From assembly GCA_014529385.2 (NCBI GenBank), contig CM043947.1, forward strand, positions 129,850,391-129,914,390: 64,000 bases of DNA, written 5' to 3'. The position numbers were made by a program, and so were the translations under genes. Under the pieces are notes generated by a model. It was not told the origin of the DNA. It searched no databases and saw only the letters and a program-made list of their open reading frames with translations. Origin of the DNA: Adiantum capillus-veneris (Eukaryota; Streptophyta; Polypodiopsida; Polypodiales; Pteridaceae). Each line of letters begins with the position of its first letter. Positions within the stretch are counted from its first letter, which is position 1. Positions 9,786-40,266 of the stretch are shown here, piece after piece.

Positions 9786-9859
9786 TGATGGGCATGGTGC
9801 TTCAGTGCTTATTCATTTTTCTGTAATTATGGAGCTAAGTTTTTGACTGTTTTGGGTAG

Positions 9860-30055
<20,196 letters not shown>

Positions 30056-30261
30056 TGGGCAACCTGTAACATGTATGCTTGGGTACAAAGAAACAGAGGA
30101 TGTAAAGTTAGGGTAACTTTTTGTAGCTCTATTCAGCTCCATTCTATGAACTCTAAACCAAGGCTTGAATGGTATGCCTGGTTGCTACACGGAAACTTTC
30201 GTATATTTGTGTCTGGAGGATGAGAATTATCTTGTAGTATATGAGCATGAAAACTTTAACA

Positions 30262-30267
30262 AATAAA
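30262..30267 (+). terminator. Candidate polyadenylation signal of SAC9
   Basis: AATAAA 207 bp after the TGA, within AT-rich 3' UTR-like sequence. No transcript evidence is available. Confidence 0.45.
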
Positions 30268-32588
30268 GCAGTCTTTAGAAGGTTTGGCTGGTAAGTGTAA
30301 TCAGTCATCAAAATGTTTTTTGACGGTTATGGCAACGCTCTGCGACTCGATTTCGAAAAGTTCCAAGCAAGGATTTTTGGTCTAATAACATTCGAACTCT
30401 TCCTTTGCAAAGGATGATATGCAGAGCACTACCATAGAGAGTAAAATTGGATGTTAGTGATGTCATTTGCAATCGAGTCTTTCTTTCCTTTGCTGTTGAA
30501 GAGGAGTTTCAGTTTACAACAGGCTGAGGGTGCCGGCAGCGTTATATTCCAGGCCATGCGGCCCTCCCTACACTGATCTTTGAGACTGATAATCCCTTCA
30601 TCCATTGTGTTAGGATACTTCAGTGTTAAGCAGGGCTTGCTAATCACATAAAAAGCTTCAAGTTCAGCCAGTTTTTGGGTCAAAATTTGAAGCATTGGCA
30701 GTAATTACACTAAAATTTGTAAAATTTTGCCAGTTTCCTTCAAGACAAGCTCGGAATCTAGACAGGTTTTGCAATTTTAGTCGGTAAAAAATACAGTAAA
30801 CCCGTCTTTTGTATAGTTGCTGAGTTTTCTGGTAATCTGTAGATTTTCAACTATGATGTGATCAGTGAGGCATCCTTCATCTGAGGAGCTCTGTTTGTTT
30901 CATCGTTGACTAACGAGTTACAAGTAATCCCCAATAGAAGAATAGAATCCTGTGGGATGAAAGCTGAGAGGCAAGGTTTCTTTTTGAGCCATTGATATCC
31001 TGAGCTGAATCCAATAGTTCCCATAAATGTGGATGGTACTTTGTGAAACTAGGTTGCGTTTGTGAACAGCGGGAATAATGTTGCATTCTCGAATAGCTTT
31101 CTCTAAAACAATTATAAAAAGATTAGGCAACTTTCCGAGAAAAATCATATCAACTGACTTGAGTCTTACTTCCTTTCAAAGTCCTTTATGCCCCTAAACA
31201 GTGAAAGAGAGGTGCAATTTTTTGTTCCAAGTTTCTACTTGCAGATGAAGAAAACCGTGCTTCACTTTCAATTTTCCAGCAATTTCCTTCTCTCTAGTAG
31301 TTTTGGATTTTCTAGCAATTTTTGCTCTTTGTTTTCTTCTCCCTCTTTGGAGAATAGGGTGGTCCAGTCTTTGCGCACACGTTGCTTGTAACAGGTGTAG
31401 GATTAGTAACTTTTGAAAGCCTGTTTTATTTAAAACTACTTTCATCTTTGCTATATGAATACTCTCTACTCTCTCTTTAAGAAGCAAGTGTTTTGGTTTG
31501 CTTTTCACTAAGATTTCTGCAAGTTTTTGGAAAAGAAAAGCTGGTTGTTTAGATCCCCGATCATTCTTTATGCAATTTCTAGTGAATGTTGCAAAAGTTT
31601 TGTAAGAGTATGTGTTCAAAATGAGGCAAGGTTTGGTAATGTTGTACATAGTGAAGTGTGTGGTTCAGCTAGTTTTGCAAGACTTGTAGTGCCCGATGGA
31701 AAAAGTAAATAATAAAAAACACCAAAGGTGCTCATGATACGGTTGTGATTGCTTTCACCACAATGGGATCAATCACAATTACATAGCCATTATTGCAAGA
31801 CTTTACGACGTGCTTTTATGTACAGTAAGTCAAAGACCAAGCTAGAACACAAAGTTTGAAGAGGTGCATTGATAAGCTTGAGGTGAAAGGTGGCAGTATG
31901 GTTGATTGGAGCAAATTGTTAAAGATGTTGGTTTGATTGTTTCACATTTTCTACAGCTAAAGTAGAGATGCTTGCTAATGTTTTGTAGATACTTACCTTT
32001 CCTTTTTTTTAAAAATTCAATTTGCTTAATGCATTGACAACACTCAAAAGATCTTGTGGTTTGAGAGTGTTGCATCTAGAAATTGCATTTCTAGGAAGGA
32101 TCTATAATGTAACCCGAATGGAAAAGAAAGTTACTCTTATCAAGGTCCAATTTTGGTAGCCCTCTTCTCCCTCTCCCTTACTCAAGGTGAAAACATTCTT
32201 TATGCATACACAATGAAGTGTCAATTATATTATCTTTAATGCTTCTTTATCAAATTAGATCATCCTCCAAGCTCTGATACAATACTCCATCTAACTATCA
32301 ATAGTGAAACCTTTAGAAACTCTCAAAAGATAACCCAATGAAGAGCTAGCCATGTGTTTTAACTCGTTTTTATTTCATGGTTAAAGTATAAAGCTACAAC
32401 CTAAAGCTCTTAGAATGAACCAATGCTTTTAGGGTTTGTAGATAGGTTGTATAATCACCATGAACTTGGTGTATAAACTATAACAATTTGATATAAAAAT
32501 GGAGTATGCCAAATGCAATTCCACAAACCTTGCCCTTGAAGTTGCACAAAAAAGGCATGTTGTGTTATCCAAAATCTAATGTATGAAT

Positions 32589-32591
<3 letters not shown>

Positions 32592-32666
<75 letters not shown>
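32592..32666. repeat. (CT)n-(CA)n compound microsatellite
   Basis: About 17 CT then 20 CA units. Confidence 0.95.
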
Positions 32667-32668
<2 letters not shown>

Positions 32669-33942
32669 GGAAGAGGATGCTCAACATTACTTTATTCTTT
32701 GAAAAGGAATACATTAGTCTTATGAGGTGCCATTGGATTTTTTCTAAAACAATTTTTTTGAAGTAATTGATCATGAAGACGTCATTTTACTAAACCCTTC
32801 ATCTGTCAAATATGTGTTGGGTTAGGTATTGGATATATTTGATGCCATAGTGTGGATTGTAGAGGTTTGCCTCTCTATCTTTCCTTGTGAGTCATTTTGT
32901 TTGAACAAAAAAAAAAGACGTTCACTCTCTCTTGTTCGTTTGGTTTGAACAAAAATAACATAAAATTTTTCTCTTAATTGTTCTCACTTAACACAACAAC
33001 ACAACAGTATTTTCTTAGTTCTTTCATAATGCCACGATAGTCTTTTCTCAATTCTTTCATAATGCCACACATGTCATTAAGATGCAAGCATACTATCATA
33101 TGTAAACAACCCTCATCATATTTTAATGAGGTTACAATAGAAAGCTTGTCGTGCCATTTAAAAACGAATATCATCAATAGATAGCACTCCAAGATACACT
33201 ACAAAGTGCATACATACCGAAAAGCATGTTTCCTAAGCATGAATATATATTCATGCAATGTTGCTTATCCTTGCCCTTATTGGGCAAGTCATTCGAACAT
33301 TGCATTTCAAGAGACCACAATGCAAGTAGGGAACTCAACAAACACTGACATACATGTGGACAAAAGCATTGATGCTAACCAATAATCACATCTTGCATAG
33401 GTTCACAAATGATGCAATCGTCATATATGGGCCCTCGTTTTGCATCAACACATAGCTTCTCTATCATGTCCATGTTGTACATACCCTGCACATAAGTGCG
33501 TCCAAGAAATAACATTGAAGTAGTCCAAAATACATTACACTTTATGAGCATGACCAACTTGCAAGTGTGTGTGAAGTTAACCATTTTCACAATTATATGT
33601 ATGTATCCTACAACCTTGGCATTGAGAAAGCAATCCCAAGAATGATGTCATTTTCTTTCAAGAGACCAAGACTAAGAACCTCATCATGTAATTATTTGTT
33701 TTTATCAACATCTTGCTAGATTCCACATCCTCTTAAGATGCAATCATAGATGATTGCATTGGGTTATATAAGAATGCATAAACAAAGCTAGCTTGGTTGC
33801 AAATGGGGATGAAGGTTGTGAGAAGACATCTTACACCAATATATGAATGCAAAGAAAAAGTATATGCGGAAAAGACAAAGAGTGTATCTCAATAGCACTA
33901 TCTTTTCCCTCTTGTCAAAGAAGTAATAGAGACACATGCTAC

Positions 33943-33944
<2 letters not shown>

Positions 33945-33987
<43 letters not shown>
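33945..33987. repeat. (GA)n microsatellite
   Basis: About 21 GA units with no LINE tail attached. Confidence 0.95.
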
Positions 33988-33991
<4 letters not shown>

Positions 33992-35106
33992 GTTTTCCAT
34001 CACTACACTATCGATTGGGTGTAGATAGAGGAGTAGAATTTTCAACCACAATCTGATTGGGTATTGTGCATAATCAGCCAATAGCAAGGATCACTAATTG
34101 GTTGCAAATTGGTAGATGGGAGCACACAACACATGAGAAGCCCTTTTACTTTAAAAGGCCCTCTACTTATTAGAAACAATGTAAGGGGCTCTATACATAG
34201 GAAATTTTATAGAGTCACACATAGCTTTATACTTTTCAACACATTGCATAGACCTACTATTTTATGGTTGTCAATGGGCCATGAAAATCTAGCAACATTC
34301 CTCTGCCACACACATTTTATCCATGTTGGTTGAAAAATGATATATTTTGACTTTAATTATGTGCATCCAGTGTGACAAAAGGCACACAAATTGCTTTGTT
34401 CAGGGTCCATTTTGGTGCTTGCATCTAACATGGACCTAAGCATATTGTAAACCAACCCTCATGGATCCCTACTAAGGACACCACAATCCACAACTATACC
34501 ATTAAAAAAAACTGCAAACAACATTGGTAGTGTTGTCATTGGCCATCCAACCCTCATCCCATGGTCAATAAAGAATTGGTAACCATAAACATAGCAAGAG
34601 CAAGTAAAAGAAACACTCAGTCAATCACCCTGACTATCTAGCTAGAATCATTACAGTAGTGTAGAGTGGACTTGAGTCACGTTCTCCCAAGGGGCTCCCA
34701 TATACTATAGTAGCAAATCACTGTATTGTGGCAAGGAATGGTAGACCACATCTCTACACAAAGAAGTTCATGCAAGTATTTTGAGCTCCATCATATCTAT
34801 TACCATAGGTTTGCACCACCCTCAATGCTCTATCGCTTGTGTTTTCTCTTGCTAAGCCCTCTCCTCTACGAATAGTTAATGCCTACTGAATTTATTATAT
34901 GTGTTGCCCGGTGACTATGATGCATGTTGCGCATCAACTCGAGTCCCTGGAGTCCACAACTTAAGGTCTGTATCTTTTTCTCATGAGAGAACAATGCAAA
35001 TAAACATTTTTTAATTCATTTCTCTTAAACTCAAATTTTGTTGTTTTCATTCAAAATCCTTTTTGCCTTCTCTCTCTTATATTCAAATTTTAAATCTTTA
35101 CTTCAA

Positions 35107-35110
<4 letters not shown>

Positions 35111-35152
<42 letters not shown>
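35111..35152. repeat. (CT)n microsatellite
   Basis: About 21 CT units with no LINE tail attached. Confidence 0.95.
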
Positions 35153-35154
<2 letters not shown>

Positions 35155-36126
35155 AGTGGGTGTCTATGCAAGTAGAGCTATATTCAACGCTATAGGAAAA
35201 TGATGCATAAGAGGTCTTATCGTAGAATTGAGGCCTCGCTCCCTTATCTTGCTAAGAGGCCTACTACGTTTGGATAAGGGTTGTGCATAAAATCCTGTTG
35301 TTCAAGCTTTAATTAGAACTCTCAAACTCTCAAAATTGAGTCGATTGGCCCCTTAATCTCAGTGTTACACTTAGAGTTGCATCCCACTGAGTGGCTACAG
35401 GGGCTCAAATTCCTTGTTGCCTTCTTAATGTGAGGTTCCACCAAGTGGTTACAGCTCTTATATCGCTCCATCAATACACTATAACACCTACAAAGTGGTA
35501 GCTGTTTCACAAATTTTGCAGCGCAAGCTACCCATCCATCCTAGCGATGCACTTCGTCACCCCTTGCAGCCAAAAAAATACCTTAAAAAGATTGAATGTC
35601 CTACTTTCTTTCAACGCCGTCTTGATAAAGTTCCTATATTTAGCTTGTAGCATGCGACTGTTTACATTGTTTACATCTCTTTCTTCAGCCAACATCTGCA
35701 CTTTCTTACACTTACAGAGCATGTGTGCTACAGGTGTTGGAGCCCCTCCAAGATCTTGGTGAGACAGGGCTCTTAGTTTCTCTGTGCGTTTGTTTTGGGA
35801 TTGGGTGTGTTTGTATGGGATCAACCCCTTGTAAAACCAAACAAAGACTTCTTTGTCTTGATCAACTCAAAAAGCTTATTACAGCTATCCATGCATGCAC
35901 TACACATGCCGCCTCCCTCATCGTGATGTCACTTCCCATATGCTTCCACCATGCAATGGTGATTTTTGCTACTCAATCGTGGATCTGCCCCTTTTTGTAG
36001 CCCTTGATTCACAACCCCTACGTTCCGTGCGACATTCTTCCCAATTAGTTGGTCATGCCATTAACTTATGAATGAGGACTAATTAACAAAGAGCAGAGGT
36101 GTCGTTGTAGCTCGTGTAACCTACTG

Positions 36127-36633
36127 CTAACTATGGCAGCCTCCTTCGCCCCATCCACACAAACCACATTTTGCCCTTGGTCTTCCTCTTCCTTGCATTG
36201 GTGCTTCTGATTGTGGGTCTTGAATCACATGTAGACTCCCTCTCTCCAGATGGCCATGCCCTCTTAGCATTTCTCCACATAATGCAGAACCCCCACCTGA
36301 ATCAGCTTCCAAGCAGTGCTTGAGAAAAATCATTTTTCCAAACATACAAAATTTCTTCCCAAGAGGAAATTTTAAAAAATTAGTTTTTGGGTTTTTACAC
36401 TCTATTTTGGGGCAAAATTTCTCCTTTTCCCCTTGCCCTCAACCGGCATCTTTGAAATTGAAAACAACACATATTAAGCTGAGACATATTTTTCCCAAAC
36501 ACTACTTCCAAGGGTTCCCTTTCATGACACACCATGTGCCCATTTATGACCTTTTGCAGTCGTCTGTGTCAAATTCTGCACACAGATACAATCATGACAT
36601 CAGAAATTCCTTGGGGTGAGGAAGACAAATATT
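36127..36633 (-). pseudogene. Array copy a: TM exon with the TM segment deleted
   Basis: The tail segment (stop at 36402-36404) is present, but compared with copy b about 107 bp are missing between 36555 and 36560, removing the whole transmembrane stretch. Beyond the unit (36127-36232) the sequence differs from the other copies, with a short region resembling 45930-45970 in inverted orientation. Confidence 0.6.
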
Positions 36634-36640
36634 GAGAGAG

Positions 36641-36831
36641 AAATGAAATGAAATGAAATATATTAACGTCTTCAAAAGGCCAAAGTGACCTATGAGACCA
36701 GAAAGTTACAATGTGGTGGATCTGATACAAAGTCAGAGTAACAAAATAACAACAATACAAAACAAAGATATATACTCTGGGGTCCTAGACTGGTCGATGA
36801 GAACTAAGCAAAAGCAAAATGGGCGGCTTGC

Positions 36832-36832
<1 letters not shown>
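36641..36832 (-). mobile_element. LINE family A, copy A8 (3' UTR only), inserted in (GA)n
   Basis: 192-bp LINE tail with four AAATG units and the stem-loop at 36677-36691. The left flank is ATTGAGAGAG and the right flank is (GA)n at 36833-36891. In array copies b (37692-37718) and c (44964-45015) the same flanks, GGAAGACACAT and ATCCTTGC, are joined by plain GA repeat, so these are paralogous empty sites. Confidence 0.92.
36677..36691 (-). other. 3'-UTR stem-loop of LINE A (copy A8)
   Basis: Sense strand AGGTCA-CTT-TGGCCT, a 6-bp stem with one G-T wobble, 36 bp from the 3' end. In A7 the wobble is a T-A pair (AGGTCA-TTA-TGACCT). Present in all seven 3' tails, slightly weakened in A3 (4307-4322). 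Confidence 0.65.

Positions 36833-36891
<59 letters not shown>
36833..36891. repeat. (GA)n microsatellite beside LINE A8
   Basis: About 29 GA units, the right part of the target microsatellite in array copy a. Confidence 0.95.
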
Positions 36892-36894
<3 letters not shown>

Positions 36895-37290
36895 TTGCTT
36901 CTTGTCACATACACTGTATACATCGCCAATCCATACCTATGGCCAATACATACACATTCACTGTCGTTGTGTACCCTCCCTTGTTGAGCTCTAGCAACGG
37001 ACTAAACGAACCGTTGTCCACCCACGTGTTGTTCATGCTCACGTCGGAACCTACAGATTCCTGTTGTTGGCCATTTCTTCGGTTAGTTCTGTAGAAAGAA
37101 CCACAGAGAGCATTGAGTTTTCCAACTGTGAGTCACCTGATCCAGTGGCACTTAGACGTAGAAGAAAATCTCCGAGTAGAAGTTGTTGAGGGAGACTCCC
37201 TCTCTCCAGATGGCTATGCCCTCTTAGCATTTCTCCACATAATGCAGAACCCCCACTTGAATCAGCTTCCAAGTAGTGCTTGAGAAAAAT
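36892..37290 (-). pseudogene. Array copy a: ectodomain-like segment
   Basis: Minus-strand frames resemble those of copy c: a SLNNSYSEV-type stretch near 37200, then a GYTTTVNVYVLAI stretch near 36950. A TAA and frame changes break it. In other copies these segments read NGTWVDIGLFSPLLELNKLG and YTTIVNVYVLAIEYGLATY, which suggests a beta-rich extracellular domain with N-glycosylation sites (inference). Function unknown. Confidence 0.5.
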
Positions 37291-37367
37291 CAATTTTCCA
37301 AACATACAAATTTTCTTCCCAAGAGGAAATTTTAGAAAATTAGGTCTAGTTTTTGGGTTTTTACACT

Positions 37368-37691
37368 CTATTTTGGGGCGAAATTTCTCCTTTTCCCATT
37401 GCCCTCAACCAGCATCTTTGAAATTGAAAATGACACAATATTAAGCTGAGAAATATTTTTCTCAAACACAACTTCCAAGGGTTCCCTTTCATGACACACC
37501 ATATGCCCATTATGACCTTTTGCATATGCTAGCAAGGCGAGGACCACCACACACACTATCACAATCAACACAATATACCCTGCACTCAACCCACTGCTAC
37601 TACTACTTTCACTATCACCATCGTCTATGTCAAATTTTGCACACAGATACAATCATGACATTAGAAATTCCTTGGGGTGAGGAAGACACAT
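37368..37691 (-). pseudogene. Array copy b: juxtamembrane, TM helix and cytosolic tail (most intact)
   Basis: Open minus-strand frame: an acidic/serine juxtamembrane region (DDGDSESSSSSGLSAG), one strong transmembrane helix (YIVLIVIVCVVVLALLAYAK), then a ~45-residue tail (HNGHMVCHEREPLEVVFEKN ... RRNFAPK) ending TAG at 37368-37370. This is the layout of the membrane-proximal exon of a type I single-pass plant protein. The tail reading frame and its stop are preserved in copies c, d and the diverged inverted copy at 46672-46870, which argues that it was once coding. No kinase or other domain follows. I cannot assign a family. Confidence 0.55.
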
Positions 37692-37718
37692 AGAGAGAGA
37701 GAGAGAGAGAGAGAGAGA
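37692..37718. repeat. (GA)n in array copy b (empty LINE target site)
   Basis: 13 GA units between the TM exon and ectodomain-like segment, at the exact position where copy a carries LINE A8. Confidence 0.95.
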
Positions 37719-37943
37719 TCCTTGCCTCTTGTCACATACACTGTATGCGTCGCCAATCCATGCTCTATGGCCAATACATACACGTTTACTATCGTTGTGT
37801 ACCCTAGCTTGTTGAGCTCCAGCAATGGACTAAACAACCCGATGTCTACCCACGTGCCGTTCATGCTGAACCATGGAGAGCATTGAGTTTTCCAACTGCG
37901 AGTTACCTGATCCGGTGGCACTTTGACGTAGACAAAAATCTCA
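37719..37943 (-). pseudogene. Array copy b: ectodomain-like segment, cut by copia insertion
   Basis: Open minus-strand frame reading VPPDQVTRSWKTQCSPWF joined directly to SMNGTWVDIGLFSPLLELN and on to HTVYVTRGKD. Relative to copies a and c, about 60 bp between CSPWF and SMNGT are absent, which restores an open frame. The upstream part of the segment was removed where copia-3 joined at 37943/37944. Confidence 0.55.
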
Positions 37944-39354
37944 GCTAGTTGTTAAAGAGTCTTTATGGCTTAAAACAATCACCGAGGGCATGGTATCATA
38001 AATTCCACAAGTTTATGCTTTCTCAAGGCTACAAACGTAGTGAGTTCGATCACTGTCTATATACAAAAAAGGCTAAGGATGGCAGTTGACTGATCCTTAT
38101 TTTGTATGTGGATGACATGTTGATTGCTGGCAAGCACTTGGAAGAAATTTCAGCTTTGAAGTCAAAGATGGCAAAATCATTTGACATGAAAGACATGGGT
38201 GAGGCAAGTCATATACTTGGTATGCGCATTGAAAGAGACAGATCAAAGAAGTTGATTTGGTTATCTCAAACAGAGTATATTGACAAGGTTTTGCAACGTT
38301 TCAATATGGAGAAGGGAAAGGCATTGAGTGTTCCATTGCCACTATATGTGAAACTTAGCAAACAAGATTGTCCTGTGTCTGAGGAAGAACAGGCTGAAAT
38401 GGATAAGATTCCATATGCGTCTGCAGTGGGTAGTTTGATGTATGCAATGATTGCTACTCGCCCAGACATTGCATTTGCAGTGGGAGTAGTAAGTCGATAC
38501 ATGTCAAACCCAAGCAAGAAACATTGGGAGGCAGTGAAAGGAATATTGAGATACCTGAAAGCTACAAAGAGTATGCGCATATGCTATGGGAGTCAGGAGC
38601 TAAGTGTAAAGGGTTTTACATACTCAGATTATGCAGGTGACTTAGACAACCGAAGGTCTACGTCAAGGTATGTCTTTACATTGGCTAGTGGAGCAGTATC
38701 ATGGCGTTCTAGATGACAAGATTGTGTTACTCAGACTACTACAGAGGCTGAATATGTTGCAGCATCAGAGGCATGCAAAGAATCAATTTGGCTTAATCGA
38801 CTAGTAACAGATTTGGGAATCAAAGAAGAGATGCCTGTGTTATATTGTGATAGTCAAAGTGCTATACAATTGGCTCGCAATCCAGTTTATCACTCAAAGA
38901 CAAAGCATGTGGATGTGAAGTATCATTTCATCAGGGAAATGCTCGAGGATAAGAAACTTCAGCTTGTCAAAGTTCACACCACAGAAAATCCTGCTGATCT
39001 ACTTACAAAAGGACTTCCCTCAGAGAGCTTTGCGCATTTTCGCAAGCAATTAGGTGTAGGGTAGTACATCACTTCTCTACATCTCTTGTATATTAGCTTG
39101 TATAGTAGCTTCTCTCACACTTAAAGTACCACATTGGACTTTAAGTGGGAGTTTGTTGGGGTATAAAGCCCAATGTGGTCACCCAGGTAAGTGGGCGGGC
39201 CGCCAGGTATGTACACATGTTCTTTTGTAAAAACCTAATAAGAACTCACTATGCTCTACACATTACAGTAGAGCGAGTTCACCATATCGTCGTGCTCTTC
39301 TTCTCGCACTCTCTCTCGCATCGTACTTCCGCTCGTACTCCTTCATTCTCCACA
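37944..39354 (+). mobile_element. Copia-3: truncated Ty1/copia element, RT end, RNase H and 3' LTR
   Basis: Plus-strand fragment beginning in the reverse transcriptase (LVKSLYGLKQSPRAWYHKF) and ending with a polypurine tract (AAGTGGGAGTT) and a 3' LTR at 39154-39354 (TGTTGGGG...TCCACA). The 5' three-quarters is absent. The flanking array sequence resumes at 39355, downstream of where it stopped at 37943, so ~85 bp of target is missing as well. It belongs to a different copia family from copia-1 and copia-2. Confidence 0.9.
37950..39064 (+). pseudogene. Copia-3 pol remnant: reverse transcriptase C-terminus and RNase H
   Basis: Frame-broken copia polyprotein end: SLYGLKQSPRAWY, LILYVDDMLIAGK (catalytic YVDD at about 38104-38115), then the connection and the SLMYAMIATRPDIAFAVGVV motif. 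RNase H continues after a TGA at 38714-38716, with TEAEYVAASEACKESIWLNR, LYCDSQSAIQLARNP and HTTENPADLLTKGLP to a stop at 39062-39064. It would have copied the element RNA inside virus-like particles. Two disruptions (a stop near 38086 and the TGA) and loss of gag, protease and integrase make it inert. Confidence 0.88.
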
Positions 39355-39677
39355 CTTGAATCAGCTTCCAAGTAGTGCTTGAGAAAAATCAATTTTCCAA
39401 ACATACAAATTTTCTTCCCAAGAGGAAAATTTTGAAAATTAGGTCTAGTTTTTGGGTTTTTACACTCTATTTTGGGGCGAAATTTCTCCTTTTCCCGTTG
39501 CCCTCAATTAGCATTTTTGAAATTAAAAACGACACAATATTAAGCTGAGAAATATTTTTCTCAAACACTACTTCCAAGGGTTCCCTTTCATGACACACCA
39601 TATGCCCATTATGACCTTTTGCATATGCTAGCAAGGCGACGACCACCACGCACACTATCACAATCAACACAATATAT
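39355..39677 (-). pseudogene. Array copy c: C-terminal tail and part of TM segment (left of copia-1)
   Basis: Holds the tail ending at 39467 and part of the TM helix (LIVIVCVVVVALLAYAKGHN). The rest of the exon continues at 44845-44963 beyond the copia-1 insertion. Sequence on both sides joins as in copy b (AATATA / CCCTGCACTC), so the element hit the TM-coding part. Confidence 0.6.
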
Positions 39678-39904
39678 TGTTACCATATACATGTGGTAGT
39701 GATGTGTGTGAACACACTAGGAGCATCGGGGCATTTTTTCCCTCTTTAGGAGGTTTTTTCCCCCGAGCATTGTATATATGCCCATCACTCTAGGGCTATC
39801 TATCTTTCCATTGCATACTAAGTAACACACTCTCTATTGTATGCCTTGAGCTTCCTTTGTCTTCTCCAAGCTGTGTGCATTTCTCTGCAACCCTAATTCC
39901 AACA
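39678..39904 (+). repeat. Copia-1 5' LTR
   Basis: 227 bp, TG...CA, with TATATA near 39770 as a possible promoter element. Matches 44620-44844 and the LTRs of copia-2. Confidence 0.93.
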
Positions 39905-40266
39905 ATTGGTATCAGATCAGGTTGCGTCCTCCCGGGCTCAGTCGCCAGCAGCTCCAGTACACGCCTGCTCACTTTCTCCGATTTCAATGAGCTTTGGCGA
40001 GCGTTCGCAGGTTGACAAATATTTTGGGTAGACTCGTAGAGCTCAGTCTGCTCAGATTTTTGATTCGGGCTCATTTCGGTCTCCATTTCCACTACAGGCA
40101 GTGCTGCACAAGCTATTTCATCATTTTGTGTAGATATTCTGTCAGTGCCAATTTCTGGATAACAGGTGCCTTATAGTCTTCTACAGTTTGTGCTATATAG
40201 CACGTGTTGTTCCTTATTCGTTTCTCCTATTTTCGGGCAGTTTTCACATCAGGTGCAGCATTTACC

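Larger units (their letters stand above)
30268..36126. other. Intergenic region downstream of SAC9
   Basis: AT-rich sequence with scattered short frames and no domain that I recognise. It includes (CT)n-(CA)n at 32592-32666, (GA)n at 33945-33987 and (CT)n at 35111-35152. A 33-bp duplication (TCTTTCATAATGCCAC at 33020 and 33053) is visible. The minus-strand frame at 35528-35824 (98 codons, with CKCKKVQMLAEERDVNNVN) is the least implausible coding stretch but matches nothing I know. Confidence 0.6.

Noticed and set aside
31194-31649. 151-codon minus-strand frame downstream of SAC9
   Set aside because: AT-rich, no motifs and no upstream promoter-like context. Likely chance.
35322-35824. Two adjacent minus-strand frames (98 and 62 codons)
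   Set aside because: Some Cys/His spacing is present but there is no family match or splice logic. Noted in the intergenic entry only.
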